From JBNJEA01 sp051745395 (GTDB lineage: Bacteria; Desulfobacterota; Desulfobacteria; Desulfobacterales; Desulfosalsimonadaceae), in the NCBI GenBank assembly GCA_051745395.1, contig JBNJEA010000096.1, positions 1 to 11,925 of the forward strand: a stretch of 11,925 bases of DNA, written 5' to 3'. Under the pieces are notes generated by a model. That model worked only from the letters and a program-made list of their open reading frames with translations. It was not told where the DNA came from and ran no database searches. Made by a program: the position numbers and the translations under genes. Positions 6,618 to 11,925 of this stretch are shown here, piece after piece. How positions within the stretch are numbered: position 1 is the stretch's first letter; every line of letters starts with the position of its first letter.

Positions 6618-7466
6618 ATGGGCAAATATTACGATATAGAAGTCAGAGATATTTTCGACACCATGCCCTCGCGCTTCCGGGCCGAAGGTGCTGCAGGCGT
6701 CAACAATACCTTCGGCTACGACATTGAGGGTGAGGGCAAGTGGAAGCTCACCGTCAAAGACGGCGCCATGTCCGTTGACGAAACGGAAAACATTGACGAC
6801 TGCGACGTGGTCGTGCGCACCGACGGGGAAACGTTTGTGGGAATGAATATCGGCAAGGTTGACGGCATGCAGGCGTTGACCGCCAACAAACTCAAGGTGG
6901 AAGGCGATTTCAACACCTTTGCCGCCACCGGCAAGCTGTTTGTCAAGTACGTGGCCCCGGGCGAATCCGCCGAAGCCGAACAGGAACTGATCGCGCTCAA
7001 GCGCACCGTTTCGGTCAACCAGCGGTTCGCCACCGGGCCGGTGATGGGGACATTTCTGCAGGGCTTGAAGGAAAAAAAGATCCTGGCGATCAAGTGCCCC
7101 ACCTGCGGCCGCCTGCAGCTGCCGCCCCGGGAAATCTGCGCCCCCTGCCGGGTGCGAAACGAAGAGTGGGTGGAAGTCGGCCCAAAGGGCGAGATGCGGA
7201 TGATGGAATACTGCTACTATGCCAGTCCCGATCCGCTCACCGGCGAGACCCGGGAAACCCCCTACGGGGCCGTGGGTGTGCTGCTCGACGGCTGCCGGGA
7301 GGAAGAGGTGTTCTGGCATCAGCTGCATCCCGACCAGCTCGATGACGTGCAGATGGGTATTGTCATCAACGACCGGGTCGTCCGCGGCACCCGGCTGCGT
7401 CCGGTGTGGAACGAAAACCGGACCGGGGGCGTGTTTGACATCAAATATTTTGAAATCGATCAATAA
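6618..7466 (+). CDS. SCP2 sterol-carrier domain fused to DUF35 zinc-ribbon/OB-fold protein
   Basis: 282 aa, with a GGGGGAGA ribosome binding site. Residues ~1-115 are an SCP2-like lipid-binding domain (KWKLTVKDGAMSV, then DGMQALTANKLKVEGDF). Residues ~140-280 are DUF35: an N-terminal helix (FLQGLKEKKILAIK), a zinc ribbon with C160, C163, C174 and C177 in CX2C-X10-CX2C spacing (CPTCG...CAPC), then an OB-fold. DUF35 proteins bind thiolase-fold enzymes and help hold the acyl-CoA; examples are ChsH2 with Ltp2, archaeal thiolase/HMG-CoA synthase complexes and BbsA with BbsB. The SCP2 domain suggests delivery or shielding of a bulky hydrophobic acyl chain. The gene follows the second thiolase by 11 nt, making that its likely partner. 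The exact substrate is unknown. Confidence 0.9.
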   Translation: MGKYYDIEVRDIFDTMPSRFRAEGAAGVNNTFGYDIEGEGKWKLTVKDGAMSVDETENIDDCDVVVRTDGETFVGMNIGKVDGMQALTANKLKVEGDFNTFAATGKLFVKYVAPGESAEAEQELIALKRTVSVNQRFATGPVMGTFLQGLKEKKILAIKCPTCGRLQLPPREICAPCRVRNEEWVEVGPKGEMRMMEYCYYASPDPLTGETRETPYGAVGVLLDGCREEEVFWHQLHPDQLDDVQMGIVINDRVVRGTRLRPVWNENRTGGVFDIKYFEIDQ

Positions 7467-7489
7467 TTCGGTCGACAAGGAGACAGTAT

Positions 7490-7942
7490 ATGGATTCTTC
7501 AAACTACTACGTCATCGACGGCAAGCTGGCCCTGCCGTATTCCTACTTTGGCGGCCGGGTGGGCAGCACCTTTCTGACGACCCTGCGGGACCGCAAAACG
7601 ATCATGGGCGTGCGATGCCAGGCATGCGACAAGGTGTTTGTGCCGCCCCGCCAGACCTGCGAGCGGTGCCTGGCCGATATCCGGGACAACTGGGAAAAAG
7701 TCTCCAATACCGGCGAAGTGGTAAACTACACGGTTGTGCGGGAAAACGACAAGCACCTGCCCAGGCCGGTGCCGTATATCCTGGGATTGATCCAACTCGA
7801 TGGCGCAGACACACCGTTTGCGCATATCGTCGAAGGCGTCTCTCCGGAGCAAATGGCCGAAGGCCTGCGAGTGCGCGCCGTATTTTCCGAAGAAAGCCCG
7901 TCGACGATTTTAGAGATTGATCATTTCGAGCCGACTGGTTAG
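7490..7942 (+). CDS. DUF35 zinc-ribbon/OB-fold acyl-CoA-associated protein
   Basis: 150 aa, with an AAGGAG ribosome binding site before the ATG. The N-terminal helix is followed by four zinc-ligand cysteines C43, C46, C57 and C60 (CQAC...CERC, CX2C-X10-CX2C) with the family hallmark VPPRQTC. The C-terminal OB-fold includes VVNYTVV, PVPYILGLIQLDGADT and a late VRAVFSEE strand. Length is typical for single-domain DUF35 proteins. It lies 23 nt after the SCP2-DUF35 fusion and 11 nt before the hydratase. Having two DUF35 partners next to two thiolase-fold genes suggests that each thiolase subunit has its own OB-fold partner, or that one mixed complex forms. No catalytic role of its own is expected. 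Confidence 0.92.
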   Translation: MDSSNYYVIDGKLALPYSYFGGRVGSTFLTTLRDRKTIMGVRCQACDKVFVPPRQTCERCLADIRDNWEKVSNTGEVVNYTVVRENDKHLPRPVPYILGLIQLDGADTPFAHIVEGVSPEQMAEGLRVRAVFSEESPSTILEIDHFEPTG

Positions 7943-7953
7943 AGGAGGGGGCC

Positions 7954-8757
7954 ATGGGACTGATCTACGAAAAAAAAGACGGCATCGCCTATCTGACCTT
8001 AAACCGCCCGGAGGTCCGAAACGCCGTCGACCCGCAGACGGTGCTCGAACTGATATCGGCCTGGGAGGACTACCGCGACGACGATGACATGCGCTGCGCC
8101 GTCATCACCGGCGCCGGGGATGAAAGCTTTTGCTCCGGCGCCGATCTTTCCAAGCTGATTCCGCTGATCACCGGCGCCCGGCAGCCCGAAACCGAGGCCG
8201 ACGAGGCCATAAAAAAAGACCCGTCGCTGCCCCAGAAGGCGCTGCTGAGAAATTTCGAACTTTATAAACCCGTGATTGCCGCCATCAACGGCTCGGCCAT
8301 CGCCGGCGGCATGGAGCTTTTGTATTCCACCGATATCCGGATCGCCGCCGAAGGCGTGCAGTTCGGCCTCCAGGAGGTCAAGTGGGCGGTGTTTCCCATG
8401 ATGGGCTCCACCGTCCGGCTGCCCCGGCAGATGCCCTATGCCCGGGTCATGGAGATTCTGCTTGCCGGCGAGCTCATGGATGTCGAAGAAGCCCGCCAGT
8501 TCGGCTTTGTCAACCGGGTGGTGCCCAAAGACGCCGTCATGGCCGAAGCCGAGCGGTTTGCCAAAATCATTGCCGCAAACGGCCCGCTGGCCGTCCGGGC
8601 CGTCAAGGAGTCCGTACTCAAAAACATGGGCCGGCCCGTGGAAGAGGGCCTGCAGACCGAGCAGGAGCTTGGCATCCCGGTTTTTTTAAGCGAAGACGCC
8701 CGCGAAGGCCCCCGGGCCTTTAAGGAAAGGCGGCCGCCGCAGTACAAGGGCAAATAG
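7954..8757 (+). CDS. Enoyl-CoA hydratase/isomerase (crotonase) family protein
   Basis: 267 aa, with GAGGAGGG ahead of the ATG. The crotonase fold is clear: YLTLNRPEVRNAV (13-25), oxyanion-hole segment FCSGADL (59-65), and INGSAIAGGMEL (111-122). Both hydratase glutamates are present: E121 in GGMEL and E141 in FGLQEVKW, corresponding to the two catalytic Glu of rat mitochondrial hydratase. Syn-hydration of a 2-enoyl-CoA is therefore the best guess; isomerase or dehydratase activity cannot be excluded. The segment 66-98 is longer and polar-rich compared with simple hydratases. It is last in the operon. The final 53 codons, the stop and 2 further bases are duplicated at 9729-9893, so the present 3' end may have been rebuilt during insertion of the toxin-antitoxin cassette. 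Confidence 0.93.
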   Translation: MGLIYEKKDGIAYLTLNRPEVRNAVDPQTVLELISAWEDYRDDDDMRCAVITGAGDESFCSGADLSKLIPLITGARQPETEADEAIKKDPSLPQKALLRNFELYKPVIAAINGSAIAGGMELLYSTDIRIAAEGVQFGLQEVKWAVFPMMGSTVRLPRQMPYARVMEILLAGELMDVEEARQFGFVNRVVPKDAVMAEAERFAKIIAANGPLAVRAVKESVLKNMGRPVEEGLQTEQELGIPVFLSEDAREGPRAFKERRPPQYKGK

Positions 8758-8759
8758 TT
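8595..8759 (+). repeat. 165-bp direct repeat, copy 1 (3' end of the hydratase gene)
   Basis: Aligned without gaps to 9729-9893 at an offset of exactly 1134 bp, with five mismatches in 165 bp. It covers hydratase codons 215-267, the TAG stop and two following T residues. Similarity stops sharply at both ends. Four of the five differences fall at third codon positions; the only amino-acid change is Glu219 (GAG) versus Gln (CAA) in copy 2. Confidence 0.97.
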
Positions 8760-8805
8760 TTTTCCAAGCATTCTATCATTTGTTTCCAGTTGCTTTACTC
8801 ATGGC

Positions 8806-8834
8806 TTTACATACAAATCCGATCTTGCTATACA
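8806..8834 (+). promoter_or_regulatory. Candidate sigma-70 promoter for mntA-hepT
   Basis: TTTACA (8806-8811, one mismatch from TTGACA) and TATACA (8829-8834, four of six matches to TATAAT) are separated by an optimal 17 bp in the AT-rich leader of the cassette. The antitoxin ATG is about 80 nt downstream. This would let the pair be expressed independently of the catabolic operon. Confidence 0.4.
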
Positions 8835-8920
8835 TCCTTTAATAAAAAGCAATCTTTTATAGCTGAAACGATTTCTGTATAGACGGAACACAAATTTTTT
8901 CAATTCAGTCAGAGTCACTG

Positions 8921-9328
8921 ATGACCGATTCATACAGGGTTGATACGCTTGCCCGGGTTTTTGCCGGATTTAGCCCTCGCGTGCTTTTTGCCTACTTGTT
9001 CGGCTCAACAGGCACGGAAATGACCTATCCGCTAAGTGACCTCGATGTGGCGGTTTATCTGGATATAGCCTCTGATGCGGTGGAAATTTCCCATAAGTTG
9101 GCACTTTATGCGGAAATCTCCCGGATGACCAAGCGAAACGATATCGATGTCGTTGTCTTAAATACGTGTGCCAATCATATCCTTGTTTATGACATCATGA
9201 TAAATGGCAGGCTGATTTATGATGCCGGCTCCGGGTTCCGGGCTGTGTTTGAACAGCAGATGCTTCATGCGGCCATTGATTTCAAGGAAAGCCGGGACAG
9301 GATTTTGCATGATATTGGAGCGCATTGA
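8921..9328 (+). CDS. mntA: MntA-type nucleotidyltransferase antitoxin
   Basis: 135 aa, minimal nucleotidyltransferase fold. The family-defining GSX10DXD motif is exact: G28-S29, ten residues, then D40-L41-D42. A third acidic residue is likely D76 in NDIDVVVLN. In characterised MntA-HepT pairs the antitoxin adds AMP to a tyrosine of the HepT toxin from ATP, inactivating it. The gene sits directly before hepT with a 20-nt overlap (hepT ATG at 9309), the usual arrangement. The ribosome binding site before the ATG is weak, and codon use is less GC-biased than in the neighbouring catabolic genes, fitting recent acquisition. Confidence 0.92.
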   Translation: MTDSYRVDTLARVFAGFSPRVLFAYLFGSTGTEMTYPLSDLDVAVYLDIASDAVEISHKLALYAEISRMTKRNDIDVVVLNTCANHILVYDIMINGRLIYDAGSGFRAVFEQQMLHAAIDFKESRDRILHDIGAH

Positions 9329-9722
9329 GCAGAAAAAGGGCCGTATCCTCGAATATGTCCGTTTGATCAAAAATATCCGGCAAGATTGCCTGGAGCGTTT
9401 TGACACTGATCCCATCTATCGCGGCGCATTGCTTCATTACCTCTATTTAATGGCGGATTCATGCATTGCCCTGGCCATATTGGTCATAAAGCAAAAGGCG
9501 CTGCGCCCGCCGCAAACGTATTCTGAAGCTTTTGATATTCTTGGTGCCAATGATATTATTTCGCCCGATTTTGCCTACCCTTTTGCAAAAATTGCCGGTT
9601 TCCGAAACTTCCTCGCCCATGATTATGAAAGCGTCAGTGGAGAGCAGATCTGTAACTACCTGGTTTCCGGTCTCGAGGAGGTGGAGGAATATATTTCACG
9701 GATAGAGCAGGCAATGAAATAA
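9309..9722 (+). CDS. hepT: HepT-type HEPN toxin (RNase/tRNA-targeting family)
   Basis: 137 aa from the ATG at 9309. A longer in-frame start at 9219 lies deep inside mntA and gives a non-homologous extension, so it is rejected. All-helical HEPN domain with the RX4-6HXY signature RNFLAHDY: R99, H104 and Y106. In known pairs the Arg/His form the RNase site and the Tyr is the residue AMPylated by MntA. The length matches the family. The stop codon lies 6 nt before the duplicated hydratase tail, so transcription probably ends at the operon terminator at 9925-9973. Likely role: phage defence or stabilisation of the cassette; the target is not predictable from sequence. Confidence 0.92.
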   Translation: MILERIEQKKGRILEYVRLIKNIRQDCLERFDTDPIYRGALLHYLYLMADSCIALAILVIKQKALRPPQTYSEAFDILGANDIISPDFAYPFAKIAGFRNFLAHDYESVSGEQICNYLVSGLEEVEEYISRIEQAMK

Positions 9723-9728
9723 ACCGAA

Positions 9729-9893
9729 CCGGGCCGTCAAGCAATCCGTGCTCAAAAACATGGGCCGGCCCGTGGAAGAGGGCCTGCAGACCGAGCAGGA
9801 GCTGGGCATCCCGGTCTTTTTAAGCGAAGACGCCCGCGAAGGCCCCCGGGCCTTTAAGGAAAGGCGGCCGCCGCAGTACAAGGGCAAATAGTT
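9729..9893 (+). repeat. 165-bp direct repeat, copy 2
   Basis: Gap-free duplicate of 8595-8759 with five substitutions, marking the right boundary of the inserted cassette. It is followed by the sequence leading into the strong terminator at 9925, so this copy probably marks the original downstream side of the hydratase gene. Confidence 0.97.
9730..9891 (+). pseudogene. 3' fragment of an enoyl-CoA hydratase gene (53 codons plus stop)
   Basis: Encodes the last 53 residues of the hydratase ending at 8757, in a fully open frame from RAVKQSVLKN to QYKGK and a TAG stop. It has no start codon, no ribosome binding site and no crotonase core, so it is a remnant. It differs from the intact gene by one residue (Gln for Glu219) and three synonymous changes. 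Confidence 0.93.
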
Positions 9894-9924
9894 CGTTTTT
9901 CGAATGTAAGCAGGTCGCGGTTAG

Positions 9925-9973
9925 AAAACCACGGAATCATTACCGGCATGGTAATGGTTCCGTGGTTTTTTTT
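9925..9973 (+). terminator. Strong Rho-independent terminator
   Basis: An 18-bp stem (left arm 9927-9944, right arm 9950-9967, one T-G wobble) closes a 5-nt loop GGCAT and runs into an uninterrupted T tract to 9973. Two A residues before the left arm extend pairing into the T tract, so it may act in both directions. It lies 33 nt after the hydratase remnant's stop and was presumably the original terminator of the thiolase-hydratase operon. It now also ends mntA-hepT transcripts. Confidence 0.93.
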
Positions 9974-10083
9974 ATTGATCTTGATGCCCCGTGTCGTTCG
10001 TAAAACTTTGTTTACATTCATCTCAGTCTATGCAAATGAAATAGTTGACGAATTCGTTCTTTCCTTCTCATGCCGGGGTTCGG

Positions 10084-11925
10084 ATGTCAAAGAACATTGT
10101 CAAATATGGGGTCTGCTTCCTCGTCGTTGTCTGCAGCATGGCGGGCCGGCAGGTTTGCGCCCAAAGTGCCGTAACCCTGACCGACAGCCGTGGCAAGTAC
10201 AATTTGACCCGACATTTGGACTACCTCGAAGATCCCTCCGGAAAACTAACCGTCGACGAAGTGGCCTCACCAGCAAATGCCGCCCGGTTTCGTCCCGTCC
10301 ACGCCGCAACACCCAATTTCGGTTATACCGATTCCGTTTACTGGGTTCGTTTCAAGGTAGGCAATCATGCTGATCCGGCTGACCAGTGGCGGCTGTATAT
10401 GGGCTTTCAGTTTTTCAACGACATCCGGCTTTACCTGCCTGAAGCCGGCAACAGGGGTTTTAAGGAAAAAAGATCCGGCAATCTGATCCCCATCACGAAG
10501 AGAGAGATCCCGTGCGCCGCCTATGCGTTCAAGCTGCCGTTGCCGTCAGGCACCTCGCGGGTTTTTTATATGCGTTTTGAAAGCAAGGGATTGATGATGC
10601 TGCCTCTCAAAATCCTTTCCCGGGATGCCTTTCTTTCAAAACAGAATCGCATCCATATCATTCAGGGCGCCTTCTACGGGATTGTTCTCGTTATGGCCGT
10701 TTACAACCTGGTGCTGTTTTTGATGCTCCGTGAAAGCAGTTATGGTTATCTCGTCTTATTCCTGTTGTCGTTTCTGCTGTTTCAATCGATTTATGAAGGC
10801 CTTCTGCCGTCGCAGCTACTCGTGGGGCATGCCTGGTTGACCAACAACGGCCTGTTAACCGCATTCGGTACCACCCGAATCGCGCAGCTGCTTTTTGTTA
10901 TGGTATTTTTAAACACCCGGCAACAGGTGCCACGGCTGCATCGCTTCCTGCTCGTTTTGCTTGGGGGAAGCATCGCAGTGGCGATACCCTCGGCTTTTCT
11001 GCCGTACAATTTCGTTGCGCCGCCTTCGTTTTTGCTCAGCCAGATCGTGATCCTGACACTTTTTGCAACGGGTTGTTATTTGAGCTGGAAACGATTCCGG
11101 CCCGCATATTATTTCCTTTCCGCCTGGCTGGTACTGATGACCAGCATGACCTTGATTTTTTCGGTGCGCGCCGGATTGCTGCCATTTCATGAATGGATTG
11201 AAAAGGGCTACCAGGTCGGCATGATTCCCATCGTGCTGCTGCTGTCTCTCGGCCTGGCCGACCGCATCAATCTTTTGAAACGGCAAAGGGAAGCCGCCCA
11301 GGATAAAGCCCTGCAAGCCGCCAGGGAAAAGGAAACCTTCATGCAGCAGCAAAACATTTTGCTTGAAAAGAAAATTGCGGAACGCACCGTCGATCTCAAG
11401 GCGGCCAGGGACGCGGCTGAGGCCGCCAACCGGGCCAAAAGCGATTTTGTGGCCAATATGAGCCACGAGGTGCGAACCCCCATGCACGCCATTATCGGTT
11501 TAAGCGATTTGGTGCTTCGAAATCGGCCGCCGGCCGGCTGCCTGGGGGACCTGGTTCAGATCAACCGATCGGCCCGGTCCCTGCTCCGGCTGCTCGATGA
11601 CATTCTGGACCTGTCCCGCATCGAATCCGGCGCATTGAACATCGAGGCGGTGGCTTTTGATTTAAACACTGTACTGGAAAATGTAGAGGCGCTCACCCGC
11701 ATGAAGGTCCGGGAAAAGGGCCTTTTCCTGTCCACGGTCGTTGATTCCGAAGTATCCGCACGCCTGGTGGGCGATCCGCTGCGCCTCCGGCAGGTACTGC
11801 TCAATCTGATCAATAACGCCCTCAAGTTCACCGACTCCGGGAAAATCAGCATCCATGTGGCCCGCAAAGCGTCGTCGGTCAATAAACAGGTTCTCGCATT
11901 TACCGTCGCGGACACGGGCATCGGC
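10084..11925 (+). CDS. 7TMR-DISM sensor histidine kinase (3' end outside window)
   Basis: Membrane sensor kinase; 614 codons are open to the window edge. Order: signal peptide (~1-27, KYGVCFLVVVCSMAG...VCA-Q); extracytoplasmic 7TMR-DISMED2-like beta domain (~30-185, with YTDSVYWVRFKVGN and QWRLYMGFQFFNDIRLYLP); seven-helix DISM membrane region starting at GAFYGIVLVMAVYNLVLFL (~195-390); coiled coil (~395-455); HisKA with phospho-acceptor His461 in NMSHEVRTPMH; then HATPase_c with N-box Asn578 (LNLINNALKF) and the G1 box DTGIG at 610-614, where the window ends. A receiver domain may follow outside the window. DISM receptors usually sense carbohydrates or other small molecules at the cell surface. 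It is separated from the catabolic operon by the terminator, so a link to it is not established. The ATG at 10084 is the first Met in frame before the signal peptide; its ribosome binding site is weak. Confidence 0.93.
   Translation, partial: MSKNIVKYGVCFLVVVCSMAGRQVCAQSAVTLTDSRGKYNLTRHLDYLEDPSGKLTVDEVASPANAARFRPVHAATPNFGYTDSVYWVRFKVGNHADPADQWRLYMGFQFFNDIRLYLPEAGNRGFKEKRSGNLIPITKREIPCAAYAFKLPLPSGTSRVFYMRFESKGLMMLPLKILSRDAFLSKQNRIHIIQGAFYGIVLVMAVYNLVLFLMLRESSYGYLVLFLLSFLLFQSIYEGLLPSQLLVGHAWLTNNGLLTAFGTTRIAQLLFVMVFLNTRQQVPRLHRFLLVLLGGSIAVAIPSAFLPYNFVAPPSFLLSQIVILTLFATGCYLSWKRFRPAYYFLSAWLVLMTSMTLIFSVRAGLLPFHEWIEKGYQVGMIPIVLLLSLGLADRINLLKRQREAAQDKALQAAREKETFMQQQNILLEKKIAERTVDLKAARDAAEAANRAKSDFVANMSHEVRTPMHAIIGLSDLVLRNRPPAGCLGDLVQINRSARSLLRLLDDILDLSRIESGALNIEAVAFDLNTVLENVEALTRMKVREKGLFLSTVVDSEVSARLVGDPLRLRQVLLNLINNALKFTDSGKISIHVARKASSVNKQVLAFTVADTGIG

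Larger units (their letters stand above)
8760..9728 (+). mobile_element. Inserted MntA-HepT cassette between direct repeats
   Basis: This 969-bp unique segment sits exactly between the two 165-bp repeats; with one repeat copy it makes a 1134-bp unit. Its leader is AT-rich, unlike the GC-rich operon before it. It contains only an antitoxin-toxin pair; the toxin stop codon lies 6 bp before the right repeat. No integrase or transposase gene is present, so it would be a non-autonomous or homologous-recombination-derived insertion. Recombination between the repeats would remove it as a 1134-bp circle and leave an intact hydratase gene joined to its terminator. A remnant of a tandem hydratase duplication is the alternative. 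Confidence 0.7.

Noticed and set aside
6375..7502. Long minus-strand open frame (375 codons) opposite the SCP2-DUF35 gene
   Set aside because: It is antisense to strongly supported genes with ribosome binding sites and domain motifs; long antisense frames are common in GC-rich coding sequence.
9696..9887. Minus-strand frame sharing a long identical peptide with another minus-strand frame near 8436-8771
   Set aside because: Both are antisense shadows of the duplicated hydratase tail; the duplication is real but the peptides are not genes.
9948..10373. 141-codon + strand frame at the start of the sensor kinase region
   Set aside because: It overlaps the terminator and the kinase N-terminus in another frame; the kinase frame has a signal peptide and is open for 614 codons.

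Overview
The window looks like a chromosomal segment of an anaerobic, fatty-acid or aromatic-acid degrading Desulfobacterota-type bacterium. This is an inference from gene content: CoA-ester catabolic genes, thiolase/DUF35 pairs, a DISM-type sensor kinase, moderately high GC coding sequence and many palindromic intergenic repeats. No rRNA or other taxonomic marker is present. All recognisable genes lie on the + strand.

Layout. Positions 2-1051 hold an acyl-CoA dehydrogenase cut by the left edge. After a repeat-bearing spacer (8-bp tandem array, GC-rich hairpin) comes a long-chain-type acyl-CoA synthetase (1262-3088). Positions 3089-4239 hold no convincing gene. They contain a nested inverted-repeat element (3171-3433), a small REP-like hairpin (3650-3676), a 193-bp long palindrome (3868-4060) and four 19-bp tandem repeats (4092-4167) just upstream of the next operon. 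Positions 4240-8757 form a tight five-gene operon: two thiolase-fold proteins, an SCP2-DUF35 fusion, a stand-alone DUF35 protein and a crotonase-family hydratase. Gaps are 11-27 nt and each gene has a clear Shine-Dalgarno sequence. Positions 8760-9728 hold an AT-richer insert carrying an MntA-HepT toxin-antitoxin pair. The insert is flanked by a 165-bp direct duplication of the hydratase 3' end, and the operon's presumed terminator (9925-9973) lies beyond the second copy. A 7TMR-DISM hybrid-type sensor histidine kinase starts at 10084 and runs off the right edge.

How the genes may work together. Synthetase, dehydrogenase and hydratase would convert an acid to its 3-hydroxyacyl-CoA. No 3-hydroxyacyl-CoA dehydrogenase is visible, and both thiolase-fold proteins lack the nucleophilic Cys and the His of the usual GHP motif. 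Together with two DUF35 partners, this recalls the Ltp2/ChsH2-DUF35 retro-aldolase of steroid side-chain degradation rather than ordinary thiolysis. The most interesting points are this possible retro-aldol CoA pathway with two degenerate thiolase subunits, and the toxin-antitoxin cassette that duplicates and appears to rebuild the 3' end of its host gene.
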